Assembly (NCBI GenBank): GCA_946553025.1
Contig: CAMNRM010000038.1
Location: 1-48,929, forward strand
Length of the DNA: 48,929 nucleotides
From: an uncultured Clostridium sp.
GTDB taxonomy: Bacteria > Bacillota > Clostridia > Lachnospirales > Lachnospiraceae
Reading direction: 5' to 3'
In this document: positions 8,049 to 16,447 of the stretch, in pieces
Layout: each line of letters starts with the position of its first letter
Position numbering within the stretch: position 1 is the stretch's first letter
Made by a program: the position numbers and the translations under genes
The notes under the pieces: generated by a model
What the model was told of the DNA's origin: nothing
Seen by the model: the letters and a program-made list of their open reading frames with translations, nothing else
Database searches by the model: none

Positions 8049-9674
8049 CTAACGAAAATTCTTCGGATGCATACGATTCTGTGATGAAAAATTCGGGACA
8101 GGATTTTGAGCAGCACGACTTTCAAGAAGCTTCGCCGCTGCCAGTTTTGCCGCTATTAAAGCTTTCTTCTTTTCCATCTCTTCCTTCTGTCGCTGCTTTT
8201 GCGCTTCCTGTTCCTTCTGTTTTTGCAGCTGTTCTTCGGATAATGGTTCTTCCTGTACTGGTTCTGCTGTTTCCTGTATCGGTTCTGCTGCTTCCTGTAC
8301 GGGTTCTATTACTGTCGATTCTTCCTGGGGTTGCTCTTCTGTTATTAATTCTGCTCGAGTTTGTTCTTCTGCTGATTCTTCCTGGGGTTGCTCTTCTGCT
8401 ATCGGTTTTTCCTGTTCCTGCTCTTCTGGTTCATGAATCTTTTCAATTTCCTGGAGTTCTTCGACTTGCTGAATCTCCCCAGCCTCTTCCATTTCCACAG
8501 ATTCTTCTAACTCTTCAAAGTCCTGAATTTCTTCTGGCTTTTCTAACCCTTCAAACTCCTGAATTTCTTCTGGCTCTTCTAACCCTTCAAAGTCCTGAAT
8601 TTTCCCTGGCTCTTCTAACTCCTCAATGTTCTGAATTTCCTCTGACTGCTCCTCTTCATGAATCTGCTGGCCTTCTTGTCGCTCTTCTTTCTCTTGACTT
8701 TTCTGGCTTTCCTCTGCTTCTAATTCTATCTCTAGTTCTTCGATATCATCGCCTTCCCAGTCCTCATCGTAAAAGAAATCTTCCTCTGAGTCCTCCTGCA
8801 TTTTCGCTTCATCAATCGCTTTCTCTTCTTCTTCAGATATTTCCTCTGTTACAGCAATCTCCGGCACAGGAACTTTCTCTGCCGTAGCTACTTCTGGTTC
8901 AAAAACTTCCTCTGTAGCAGCCGCTTCCTGAATCGAAACCTCTTCTGTTGCTTCTTCCAATTCAGGAACTTCCTCGGATACCTCTGCATCTGATTCAGAA
9001 ACCTCCTCTAATGCAAAAATCTCCTCCGTTTCAGTTTCGCTGTCTTCTTCCTGTTCAATCTCTTCGCTTTCACTTTCTGCACCGCCATCCAAGGCATAAT
9101 CTAATCCAAGTAAATCTCCGGCAATGCTGTCGTCATAGTCATCTAAATCCTCGACCTTAATTTCTCCCCAGTTCTCTTCCCCGGAAGCAGATTCTGCATT
9201 AAAAAAATCTGCTTCCTTCTTATCCAAAACCTGACTTTCTGCCGTTTGTACAGGGAAGCTGCTCTGTGCCATCTGCCCGGCTTGATTCTTTGCGGAAGTA
9301 CTGGCCAAGCTCACCGCCTTACTCAATGCGGATTCCAATTCTTCAATCTGACTCTGTGCCTTATCCAGCTTCATCTGCGCGTTAATCAGGTCATGCTTCA
9401 GTCCATAAACATCCCGTTCAATTTCTTCCTTCTGCTGTTTTAATTCATCAGCCATTTCCTGCGCCTTAAAATAATCATCCGCCATATTAATTTCCAGCAT
9501 TAACTGCTGATAATCTTCATCCAGCTTTGAAAATCCCGCCTGACTGCGAAGTTCCTTTAATTTATGGTTGACATAGGATGCAATTTTCTGAAGATAGCTT
9601 GTATCCTCATTGCCGCCCATCGTATATACTTTTCCGTCAATCAACACTTCGGTATAGTTTTTCTTTATCTCCAC
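8049..9674 (-). CDS. zapA: ZapA-like cell division protein with long acidic repeat tail
   Basis: The first ~90 residues match ZapA (VLIDGKVYTMGGNEDTSYLQ, then helical KIASYVNHKLKEL), which bundles FtsZ filaments at the division ring. A coiled coil follows (about residues 75-125). The remaining ~400 residues are very Glu-rich low-complexity sequence with Pro, ending in a basic patch (KKKALIAAKLAAAKLL). ZapA is normally about 90-200 aa, so 541 aa is unusual. The tail includes a 36-bp x4 tandem repeat (8505-8648) and shorter repeats near 8250-8350. The start is GTG 9674 with GAGGGTG upstream. A TTGTAA-17-TATAAT promoter lies at 9798-9826. Confidence 0.75.
   Translation of the reverse strand: MEIKKNYTEVLIDGKVYTMGGNEDTSYLQKIASYVNHKLKELRSQAGFSKLDEDYQQLMLEINMADDYFKAQEMADELKQQKEEIERDVYGLKHDLINAQMKLDKAQSQIEELESALSKAVSLASTSAKNQAGQMAQSSFPVQTAESQVLDKKEADFFNAESASGEENWGEIKVEDLDDYDDSIAGDLLGLDYALDGGAESESEEIEQEEDSETETEEIFALEEVSESDAEVSEEVPELEEATEEVSIQEAAATEEVFEPEVATAEKVPVPEIAVTEEISEEEEKAIDEAKMQEDSEEDFFYDEDWEGDDIEELEIELEAEESQKSQEKEERQEGQQIHEEEQSEEIQNIEELEEPGKIQDFEGLEEPEEIQEFEGLEKPEEIQDFEELEESVEMEEAGEIQQVEELQEIEKIHEPEEQEQEKPIAEEQPQEESAEEQTRAELITEEQPQEESTVIEPVQEAAEPIQETAEPVQEEPLSEEQLQKQKEQEAQKQRQKEEMEKKKALIAAKLAAAKLLESRAAQNPVPNFSSQNRMHPKNFR
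8505..8648 (-). repeat. 36-bp x4 tandem repeat in ZapA-like tail
   Basis: The marker TTCTAA recurs at 8505, 8541, 8577 and 8613, giving a 36-bp period (12 residues, of the type LEEPEEIQEFEG). Units differ by several substitutions. The period keeps the reading frame. Confidence 0.85.
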
Positions 9675-9797
9675 GGTTTCACCCTCTTATCTAGAAATCT
9701 GCGTACCTTACGAATCTTTTGCTCTGCCTCAAGCCGATTTCCATACCTTTTTCTCCAAAACCTGATGATTTGCAGATAAAGACATCAGCTTTCTAGG

Positions 9798-9826
9798 ATT
9801 ATAGCATATCCATGGTAAAATTACAA
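9798..9826 (-). promoter_or_regulatory. Promoter of ZapA-like gene
   Basis: On the minus strand TTGTAA (9821-9826) and TATAAT (9798-9803) are separated by 17 bases. The predicted leader is about 115 nt. Confidence 0.65.
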
Positions 9827-9876
9827 ACATTTGTTTTTCCTGTTTTTCTTTTACTATTTTCACTTTATTTTCAATA

Positions 9877-10866
9877 TTAACTCAGATTTCCAATCTTCTT
9901 TAACACCCTCACATAACCCATTTTCCCTTTTTCCGCCGGTGAAACTACCTCCAAAATTCCATCTTCAATCATCTTTTCTATGCGTAAATGCAGCCATCCG
10001 TCACTAATGCCAAGCTGATATTTCCCCATTATTTTCCCAATAAGCCTTGCTTCGACAAAGTTTTCTTCCGCATCATCCATTTCGTGCAGAATAAACGGAT
10101 CATAAAAGTCCTCTCTGACGCTGACCAACTGCCCGTTTACCACCGCCCGAAGTGCAGCATTTTCTTCCTGAAGCTTCTGCCAATGCACAGCGCACATGCG
10201 CACAAAGGGTTCAGACACCTGTTTCTGAAAAGTCAGATAGCGGCTCCATTCCTCTGCGCTGACCTCGCCCCAGCTTATTTTCTTTACCGCAACACCGTCT
10301 TCTCTTTCTTCCCACTCCGGAAGTTTCACCAAAAATAACTTTCCGCATTCCGCTTTTTCCTGATAAAACTGTGCCATCAGCCAGTATAGCCCACAGAGTT
10401 CATCCGGATTACTGCTGTACCAAATACGAACGGCTTCTCCCAAAGCCATACGTGCAAAAATGGTCGGTAAATCTTCTGCTGCCCTGTCCGCAATAGCCAG
10501 CACACTCTGCCGGTTTTCTTTATCCTCCTCTTCCGGGATACCGGGTATCGGAAGATACAGCATTTCCAAAGCCTTTTTCCTCTGCCTGCCGGACAGACCT
10601 TCGGAAATCTCTCCATAACTAAGGGCCAGAGAAAAACAAAAAACATCTGCTGCACTCCCGCCAAGAGGTTCTGCCTTTTCCCAAAGTTTTTGTTCTCTCT
10701 CTTCATATTCCTGCTTTGCCTTTGCATACTCTTCCTTGGTCGGCTTGCTTCCGTCCGAATGCACGAGAAAAAAACTGCTTGCCCCCCGCCTATATTTCCC
10801 TTTTCCAAAATGCTGTGCCACCTTCAAACTCCCGCACGCACTGTCGCCAAATACGATTTCTATCAT
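9877..10866 (-). CDS. DUF1835/DUF3658 domain-containing protein
   Basis: The 329-aa soluble protein opens with MIEIVFGDSACGSLKVAQ, typical of DUF1835. It has a DUF3658-like C-terminus (DDAEENFVEARLIGKIMGKY, then a helix-turn-helix-like SDGWLHLRIEKMIEDGILEV). The function is unknown. ATG 10866 has GTGGTGAAAAG upstream. The gene stands alone between the ZapA-like gene and the transport operon, with a palindromic repeat 84 bases upstream. Confidence 0.75.
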   Translation of the reverse strand: MIEIVFGDSACGSLKVAQHFGKGKYRRGASSFFLVHSDGSKPTKEEYAKAKQEYEEREQKLWEKAEPLGGSAADVFCFSLALSYGEISEGLSGRQRKKALEMLYLPIPGIPEEEDKENRQSVLAIADRAAEDLPTIFARMALGEAVRIWYSSNPDELCGLYWLMAQFYQEKAECGKLFLVKLPEWEEREDGVAVKKISWGEVSAEEWSRYLTFQKQVSEPFVRMCAVHWQKLQEENAALRAVVNGQLVSVREDFYDPFILHEMDDAEENFVEARLIGKIMGKYQLGISDGWLHLRIEKMIEDGILEVVSPAEKGKMGYVRVLKKIGNLS

Positions 10867-10949
10867 CTTTTCACCACTCTTTGCTTTTGCCCTGCTCTGC
10901 TGCCTGTACTACCTTAATCTGAATATCGTTTTCGAGCATCTGCCGCCTT

Positions 10950-10975
10950 GTTACTGTTCACACGTTCACAGCAAC
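10950..10975. repeat. Dispersed palindromic intergenic repeat, copy 2
   Basis: This is the best-matching copy: GTTACTGT, a 10-base centre (TCACACGTTC), then ACAGCAAC. It lies between the DUF1835 gene and the terminator of the transport operon. Confidence 0.8.
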
Positions 10976-11007
10976 GCCGTCTTTTCACTATTATAAGGCA
11001 TAACTGC

Positions 11008-11040
11008 AAAAAAGACTATCCCCATCATTCGGAAATAGTC
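11008..11040 (-). terminator. Terminator after the HAD gene (end of transport operon)
   Basis: GACTAT (11014-11019) pairs with ATAGTC (11035-11040). On the minus strand the stem is followed by six T residues (complement of 11008-11013). It sits about 50 bases past the HAD stop. Confidence 0.7.
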
Positions 11041-11093
11041 CCTTTTACCGCATTCTTTTATCCATAATTTATCAAAACCATCATTTTGCAGCA

Positions 11094-11789
11094 TTATTTT
11101 TCAACCGTTTGCCCGCTGCCCTGCACCATCCCCAAAGTCCTCTCTGCCCAGGCAAAAAAGCCTCCAAGGTCTTTAATTTCCCCGTCGGCAAGGCTGCGGT
11201 CAAAATCAAAACGTTCGTCTTTCAACGCCACGACCTTAACCCCTGCGCGGTGGGCTGCCGTAATACCCACGGTAGAATCTTCTATAGCAATACATTCGCC
11301 GGGAAGCACGCCCAGAAGTTCTGCTGCCTTTAGATAAATCTCCGGATCAGGCTTGCTTTTTTTCACGCTCTCCCCGCTGATCACCAGATCAAGCCAGGGA
11401 AGAACCCCTACTTCGGCAAGGATTTCCTTTACCTTTTCATAGGCCGTCGCCGAGGCCACTGCCGTGAGCATCCCCCTTTCCTTTGCCCACTGCAAAATCC
11501 CTAAGGTTTCTTCGCGGAAAATCTCCCGGTAAGTTACCGCATAGGGGTGAAAAGGCTTCCAGTTCTTCTCAAAATCCTTCTGTGTTTCTTCCCAGCTCTT
11601 CCCTTCACCGATAATCCCGGCAATTCTGGTCCACACATCGGTCCTCGTCCGCCCCACAATCTGATACATTTCCTCTATGGGCGTGTCGGGACGAAATGAC
11701 TTTACATAGCCGTAAACCCTCTGCATATTGTGCGGCTCCGTATCGACGATCACTCCGTCCATATCAAAAATCAACGCTTTCACTGCCAT
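11094..11789 (-). CDS. HAD-family phosphatase, beta-phosphoglucomutase-like
   Basis: The 231-aa protein has all four HAD motifs: DMDGVIVDT (nucleophile Asp), the Thr/Ser of VASATA, the Lys in KKSKPDPEIY, and AIEDS with Asp for magnesium. A helical cap lies between motifs I and II, as in sugar-phosphate phosphatases and beta-phosphoglucomutase. It follows the second permease gene by 22 bases and is the last gene of the sugar locus, so a sugar phosphate made by the pathway is a likely substrate. I chose ATG 11789; an upstream GTG at 11801 adds four residues and cannot be excluded. Confidence 0.8.
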   Translation of the reverse strand: MAVKALIFDMDGVIVDTEPHNMQRVYGYVKSFRPDTPIEEMYQIVGRTRTDVWTRIAGIIGEGKSWEETQKDFEKNWKPFHPYAVTYREIFREETLGILQWAKERGMLTAVASATAYEKVKEILAEVGVLPWLDLVISGESVKKSKPDPEIYLKAAELLGVLPGECIAIEDSTVGITAAHRAGVKVVALKDERFDFDRSLADGEIKDLGGFFAWAERTLGMVQGSGQTVEK

Positions 11790-11811
11790 TTTCACACACA
11801 CTCTCTATAAT

Positions 11812-12633
11812 CTAACCTTTTACCGCACCGCTGGTAAGGCCGCGCACGAACTGTCTGGACATACAGATAAACAGGATAATCAGCGGTGCCGACGCAATCA
11901 TAAGCCCTGCAAGTGTCGTCGTATAGTCAACCTTTAAATCGCCCTTAAAGGTCATCAGTCCAATCGGAATTGTCTGGAGTGCCTTGTTGTTTAAAAATAC
12001 ATTGGCAAATAAGAACTCATTCCACACAAAGTTCAGATTAACGATGGCACAGGAAGCAAAGATTGGCTTGCTGATGGGCAGGATAATCTTCATAAATATC
12101 TGCAGGCTGTTGTAGCCGTCCACCACGGCCGCCTCTTCAAGTTCCACCGGAATCGAGATAAAATACGCCCGCATTAAAAATACCGTAAACGGAATTCTAA
12201 AGGCAATGTAGGGTAAGATAACCGCCCAGTACGTATCGTAGATTTTCAGCGTCCGCAGAATCTTATACAGAGGCACCAGGGCAACCTGTTCGGATAAGGC
12301 CATGCCGCCTAATACGATGATAAAGATAATATTGCTGCCCTTTGCTCTGAACCGGGTCAGGCCGTAAGCCAGAAAAGACGAGGAGGCCAAAATCCCGCAC
12401 AGAGAAATCGCACTGACAAATAAAGAGTTTCCAAAATACTTATAAAGGCCAAGGTTCCACGCCTTCAGATAGTTGGCAAACTGCCAGACTTCCGGAAAAG
12501 CCAGGGAATCTTTAAATAATTCCTTATTCGTCTTAAAGGAGTTTAATAAAATCCAGGCCAGGGGTGCCACGATAATAATGGCAAGGATTATACAGAGCAG
12601 ATTCAGCAAAACTTTCGTTATGGTTTTTTTCAT
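11812..12633 (-). CDS. ABC sugar permease, MalG/FrlM-like
   Basis: The 273-aa protein has six predicted membrane helices and the inner-membrane permease EAA motif (EEAAVVDGYNSLQIFMKIIL) that contacts the ATPase. It belongs to the carbohydrate-uptake type 1 family. AAGGAGGTAAGGAAGG precedes ATG 12633, 16 bases after the partner permease. It should form the importer channel with the upstream permease and the lipoprotein encoded at 13668-15041. No ATPase gene lies in the locus; a shared MsmX/MsmK-type ATPase elsewhere is expected. Confidence 0.9.
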   Translation of the reverse strand: MKKTITKVLLNLLCIILAIIIVAPLAWILLNSFKTNKELFKDSLAFPEVWQFANYLKAWNLGLYKYFGNSLFVSAISLCGILASSSFLAYGLTRFRAKGSNIIFIIVLGGMALSEQVALVPLYKILRTLKIYDTYWAVILPYIAFRIPFTVFLMRAYFISIPVELEEAAVVDGYNSLQIFMKIILPISKPIFASCAIVNLNFVWNEFLFANVFLNNKALQTIPIGLMTFKGDLKVDYTTTLAGLMIASAPLIILFICMSRQFVRGLTSGAVKG

Positions 12634-12649
12634 CCTTCCTTACCTCCTT

Positions 12650-13522
12650 CTATTGCTGGCCGGATCTGGTGACACGAATCTGAATAATGGACAGCGTCAC
12701 CGTAATCACAAAGATAAATACGCCGGTCACTGCCGCCATACCTAAATCATCGTGCAGAAATGCCTGCTGATACAAGAACAGTCCAAGTACCTGTGAATTA
12801 TTTCCCGGGCCGCCGCCTGTGGTGGCATACACTTCCGTGTACAGCTTAAATGCACCGATAACGGTGATAATCGTACATACCAGAAGCTGTTCTTTGGCCT
12901 GGGGAAGCATAATGCTGATGGCTCTGCGGATAGGGCCCGCGCCGTCGATTGCTGCCGCTTCCAGGTAGTCCTGGGGAACATTCTGGAAAGCCACAACCAT
13001 GAGCAGGGTAATGTAGCCGGTAAACTGCCACTGGCTCATTGCGATAATACAGTAAATCGCCATCTTGGCATCGCCCAGCCATCCGTAGGTGGACATTCCC
13101 AGAGATTTTAATAAGCTGTTAATAAATCCAAGGTTCGGTTCATAGATAAATGTAAACATAAGGCCCACGGCCGTCAGGGAAATCAGCGCCGGAATGTAAT
13201 AAAGGTTTCTGAAAAATCCTTTCATCCGATCCGCAATCGCGCTGCTCTCCAAAATCAGAGCCATCACCGTACCAAAACCCACCTGTACAATCAGAGAAAT
13301 AATACAGTAGGCTATATTGTTCCTGAGCATAATCGGAAGTACGCTGTCCGAAAAAAATCTCCGGTAATTATCCACACCGACAAATGTTGCACTTGCGGAG
13401 TAGGAGGACAGCCTGAAAAAGCTGTATCCGATATTCATTAATACCGGAATATAGACAAAAAACAACACCATAAAGACTCCGGGCAGCATATACAGATACG
13501 GGGTACTTTTCTTTGTTCTCAT
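12650..13522 (-). CDS. ABC sugar permease, MalF/FrlN-like
   Basis: The 290-aa protein has six predicted membrane helices and the EAA loop (YLEAAAIDGAGPIRRAISIM). The N-terminus (YLYMLPGVFMVLFFVYIPVL) is typical of CUT1 MalF-type permeases. GGAAGGTGAGAG precedes ATG 13522. It is cotranscribed with the binding protein upstream, from which it is separated by an intercistronic hairpin and a palindromic repeat. Confidence 0.9.
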   Translation of the reverse strand: MRTKKSTPYLYMLPGVFMVLFFVYIPVLMNIGYSFFRLSSYSASATFVGVDNYRRFFSDSVLPIMLRNNIAYCIISLIVQVGFGTVMALILESSAIADRMKGFFRNLYYIPALISLTAVGLMFTFIYEPNLGFINSLLKSLGMSTYGWLGDAKMAIYCIIAMSQWQFTGYITLLMVVAFQNVPQDYLEAAAIDGAGPIRRAISIMLPQAKEQLLVCTIITVIGAFKLYTEVYATTGGGPGNNSQVLGLFLYQQAFLHDDLGMAAVTGVFIFVITVTLSIIQIRVTRSGQQ

Positions 13523-13558
13523 TCTCTCACCTTCCCTTTTCCAAAATCGTTTTCAAGA

Positions 13559-13588
13559 TAGGCAGGTCCTGCTGTCAAGACCTGCCTA
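13559..13588 (-). other. Intercistronic hairpin between binding-protein and permease genes
   Basis: TAGGCAGGTC (13559-13568) and GACCTGCCTA (13579-13588) form a perfect 10-bp stem with a 10-base loop. No T-run follows on the minus strand, so it is more likely an mRNA-stabilising element or partial attenuator. Such hairpins help keep the binding protein more abundant than the permeases. Confidence 0.75.
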
Positions 13589-13616
13589 CCTAAACTATAT
13601 TTCTGTTTGCCGTAAC

Positions 13617-13642
13617 ATTACTGTTCACGCATTCACAGCAGC
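13617..13642. repeat. Dispersed palindromic intergenic repeat, copy 3
   Basis: ATTACTGT and ACAGCAGC arms flank TCACGCATTC. It lies between the binding-protein stop and the intercistronic hairpin, so it would be transcribed within the operon. Confidence 0.65.
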
Positions 13643-13667
13643 GAAACGATTACCTGTTTTTTATCCG

Positions 13668-15041
13668 TTACTGACCGGAACCGGTAGAAACAAGCGTCTG
13701 TGCTTCTTTTGCCTTCGCCTGAATTCTCTCCATAGCCTGCTGCGGCGTGATATCTCCATTCGTCAAGTCAGAAACTGCGGTCAGATATTCGTCGCAAACG
13801 GTGGAGTACAGGGCATTGTCCAGCCATGCGCTCATCGCCTTGGCATCCATAACGGCCTGATAACCGTCTAAGAGAGCCTGGTCGGTTAAGCCTTCGGTTG
13901 TTCCCTTGGCACCGTTGAACCAGCCGATTTCCTGGCACTGCTGTGTTCCGACTTCCTTGCCTAAAAACCATTTCAGGAATTCCACACACTCATCCGGATA
14001 TTTTGTCTTGGAAGAAACAACAAAGCCTTCCGGAACGCCGGTTAAGATATCCTGGTTTCCTTTTGCTCCCTCAACCTTAGGGAAGTTAAACATACCGAAT
14101 TCCATCTCCGGGTTATCCATCTTGATGTAAGGAATTTCAATCAGCTCTGCATAGTACATTGCCCCAAGTTCCATAACGAAGTTTGTTCTGGACATATCCG
14201 GCTTAACACCGTTAGGATTCTCGGTCATATAGGGCAGAAGCTGCTGGTAATGCTCTAATGCTTCAATGTAGCCCGGATCGGTGAACTCACCGCTGGTCGG
14301 GTCATAGTCCTTTGCTCTTACGTCATCCGGAACAAAGATCTGATTTAAAGTTCCCATGTAGTGGGAAGCCGACCATGGTTCCTGGTTGCCGTAAGCAATC
14401 GGGGTAATTCCGGCTGCCTTTAAAGTTTCACAGCAGGAAATCAGTTCATCCCAGGTTGTCGGCGCTGTCAGTCCATGCTCGTCAAAGATGGTCTTGTTGT
14501 AGAAGAACAGCTTGCAGTCTAAACGGAACGGAATACCATAAACCATGCCGTCCTTGTTCGTGTATTCATTGATCTGGGACTCAATCAGGGAATCCTTCCA
14601 CTCCGGATCGGCATCCAGATAGGGCTTTAAGTCTAAAATCAGCCCTTCACGGATAAATCTTTCTGTAAAATCACCTACCCAGCTAAAGAAGATATCCGGC
14701 GTATCATCTCCGCCGACAACAACTTTAATCTTCTCCTTGTACTCCTGGTTCTGCGCACTGGTAATTTCAAATTTAATGTCCGGGTGGGAAGCCTCATACT
14801 CATGAAGCTTTGACTCAATAAAGCTGTTATATGGCTCATCTGGGAAGCGGTGCATAAACTTAATCACCTTCTGCTCCCCGTCCGCTGCCGGTGCCGCCTG
14901 TGTGCTGTCACCAGAACCGCCCCCTGCTGCTGCCGTAGTCGGTGCTGACTCCCCGCCGCCACCGCCGCAGGCTGCCATCGAAAGAACCATCGCTCCGGCA
15001 AGAACTGTACTAACCATCTTTTTCATCCATGTTTTTTTCAT
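13668..15041 (-). CDS. ABC sugar-binding lipoprotein (FrlO-like)
   Basis: The 457-aa extracellular solute-binding protein starts MKKTWMKKMVSTVLAG and has a lipobox ending LSMAAC, so Cys24 should be lipid-modified. A Gly/Ser/Ala/Thr-rich linker follows. The mature region resembles family 1 sugar-binding proteins (LKPYLDADPEWKDSL; GIPFRLDCKLFFYNK). ATG 15041 is preceded by AAAGGAGAGGAATTA. It follows the frlD-like kinase gene by about 120 bases and precedes its two permeases. By context I infer it binds fructosamines or a related glycoconjugate. Confidence 0.88.
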   Translation of the reverse strand: MKKTWMKKMVSTVLAGAMVLSMAACGGGGGESAPTTAAAGGGSGDSTQAAPAADGEQKVIKFMHRFPDEPYNSFIESKLHEYEASHPDIKFEITSAQNQEYKEKIKVVVGGDDTPDIFFSWVGDFTERFIREGLILDLKPYLDADPEWKDSLIESQINEYTNKDGMVYGIPFRLDCKLFFYNKTIFDEHGLTAPTTWDELISCCETLKAAGITPIAYGNQEPWSASHYMGTLNQIFVPDDVRAKDYDPTSGEFTDPGYIEALEHYQQLLPYMTENPNGVKPDMSRTNFVMELGAMYYAELIEIPYIKMDNPEMEFGMFNFPKVEGAKGNQDILTGVPEGFVVSSKTKYPDECVEFLKWFLGKEVGTQQCQEIGWFNGAKGTTEGLTDQALLDGYQAVMDAKAMSAWLDNALYSTVCDEYLTAVSDLTNGDITPQQAMERIQAKAKEAQTLVSTGSGQ

Positions 15042-15093
15042 TAATTCCTCTCCTTTCCACATCCTCCCCGGCCTAATCCGGGCTTTTTCGGCA

Positions 15094-15118
15094 CTGCTGT
15101 CTGCATGTTCACAGCAAG
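15094..15118. repeat. Dispersed palindromic repeat, degenerate copy
   Basis: CTGCTGT and ACAGCAAG arms flank CTGCATGTTC. It matches the core of the family but has lost the outer bases. It lies between the kinase and binding-protein genes. Confidence 0.45.
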
Positions 15119-15165
15119 CTTTTTATCACTATTTTTGCGCATCTACCCCGCAGAAGCAGCAAAAA

Positions 15166-16116
15166 TTAGCTTCCCATTCTTAATAACTCATTGCTTTCCA
15201 TAATTTCCACATCTTTGTCGGTAAGTTCTACTTCCCTGCCATAGCCAAAGGAACCGTCCCTCTGGCACTGTCCGGAGGCAAATACAGCCGCCCGATAGAG
15301 GCTTAGCCGAATCAGTTCATCCAGGTATTCTTCAGCCTTGACAATTCCCCGCTTTCCGCTGCTTTCCCCAAAATCCACGGCCGCCGGACTTCCTTCCAGA
15401 TAGTTTACCAAGAAGCTGGTAATAAAAGAATCTCCTGCCCCCATGGTATCTTTTGCTTTCACCAGATAAGAGGACTGCTCATAAAACTTTCCGCCGACCA
15501 GCACACAGGCTCCCCTACTTCCTCTGGTGGCAATCACCATCTTTCTGCATCCAAAGGAAAGGATTTGCTCCATCGTCTTCTTGATTTCCTCTTCCGGCAT
15601 ATCCCCGCAGGAAATTTCCGCACAGTCAATATAAGGGCAGCACCGCTTTAAATATGCTTCATCGTAATGGTTGGAGAAATCCATGGACACAAACTTTCCT
15701 GCCCGTCTTATCTTTGGAAGTTCGGATTCCATGTAGCTGTAGATGCTTGTATGCACTAGGTCAAAACCGGAAATATAATCTTCGTCAAGTTTTGTCAGCA
15801 CCGGTGGCTTTATCCTTGCTATTCCGCCCCGGTTTCCCTGTAAAAAGACCCGGTCGCCATCCACCAGACGAACCCTGGCACATCCGTTCTCTCCTTCTTC
15901 CATCCGGCAGTGCGATAAATCAATGCCCAGTTCTCTGACAACCGAATAGACATGCTGTCCTACCTCATCATCGCCCAAGGTTCCTAGGTAAGCGGCTTCG
16001 GCCCCCAGAAACTTCCCAAATACAGCGATGTTCAGTGCATTTCCTCCCGGATAGATGGTTTTAATGTGCAGATATTTGTCACACACATTATCTCCAATGC
16101 CTAATACCTTAATCAT
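15166..16116 (-). CDS. frlD: PfkB-family sugar kinase, FrlD-like (fructosamine 6-kinase)
   Basis: The 316-aa ribokinase-family protein has the N-terminal GIGDNVCDKY and PGGNALNIAVF signatures, which closely follow fructoselysine 6-kinase FrlD as I recall it (IGDNCVDIY; SGGNAVNVAVY). It also has the C-terminal DTMGAGDSF catalytic motif. FrlD phosphorylates fructosamines at C6, making the substrate of FrlB-type deglycases; two such genes lie in this locus. I chose ATG 16116 because GGAGGAAACT is directly upstream; the frame opens at 16128. It is about 50 residues longer than E. coli FrlD, with an insertion after residue 230. It has its own promoter at 16173-16201. Confidence 0.8.
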   Translation of the reverse strand: MIKVLGIGDNVCDKYLHIKTIYPGGNALNIAVFGKFLGAEAAYLGTLGDDEVGQHVYSVVRELGIDLSHCRMEEGENGCARVRLVDGDRVFLQGNRGGIARIKPPVLTKLDEDYISGFDLVHTSIYSYMESELPKIRRAGKFVSMDFSNHYDEAYLKRCCPYIDCAEISCGDMPEEEIKKTMEQILSFGCRKMVIATRGSRGACVLVGGKFYEQSSYLVKAKDTMGAGDSFITSFLVNYLEGSPAAVDFGESSGKRGIVKAEEYLDELIRLSLYRAAVFASGQCQRDGSFGYGREVELTDKDVEIMESNELLRMGS

Positions 16117-16158
16117 AGTTTCCTCCATGTATTATCTTATGGTTTGCCTGCGTTGTTT

Positions 16159-16201
16159 ATTTGTACTATTTTGTTATACCATAAATATTACAAATAATCA
16201 A
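16159..16201 (-). promoter_or_regulatory. Promoter and inverted-repeat operator of frlD-transport operon
   Basis: On the minus strand TTGATT (16196-16201) and TATAAC (16173-16178) are 17 bases apart. A perfect 7-bp inverted repeat, ATTTGTA (16159-16165) and TACAAAT (16189-16195), brackets the -10 element, a plausible operator for the GntR regulator encoded upstream. Confidence 0.6.
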
Positions 16202-16330
16202 GTATTTGTTACGTATTTTTTTGCTTTTTTTCAGCAATGTTTATTTCAGACTAATATCCTCTTGTCATTTTTCCCAATTTTTATGGTTATTTGCCAAATA
16301 ATCCATTACATATTTTGGAAAAGAAAAAAT

Positions 16331-16357
16331 ATTGCTGTGAATATGTGAACCGTAACG
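16331..16357. repeat. Dispersed palindromic repeat, inverted copy
   Basis: This copy is on the opposite strand: ATTGCTGTGAA, then TATGTGAACCGTAACG. It is the reverse complement of the consensus and abuts the frlC terminator. The rest of the gap 16117-16447 holds the frlD promoter and no gene. Confidence 0.65.
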
Positions 16358-16394
16358 AAAAAAAGCCTGCCAGGATTTCCCAAACAAGCTTTTT
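16358..16394 (-). terminator. Terminator of gntR-frlC operon
   Basis: On the minus strand AAAAAGCTTG pairs with CAGGCTTTTT (one G-U) and is followed by a T-run. It lies about 50 bases past the frlC-like stop. Confidence 0.7.
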
Positions 16395-16447
16395 ACCCAT
16401 TCTAATCGATTATACACGTTTTCTTGTGCTGGATTGTGCTTGAAACT

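Noticed and set aside
8081-8887. 268-codon plus-strand ORF rich in Leu/Pro
   Set aside because: It is the reverse strand of the Glu-rich tail of the ZapA-like gene. Low-complexity Glu codons read backwards give Leu/Phe/Ser-rich open frames.
13559-13588. Terminator between the binding-protein and permease genes
   Set aside because: The stem is perfect but no T-run follows on the coding strand, and the permeases need the same transcript; treated as an intercistronic hairpin.
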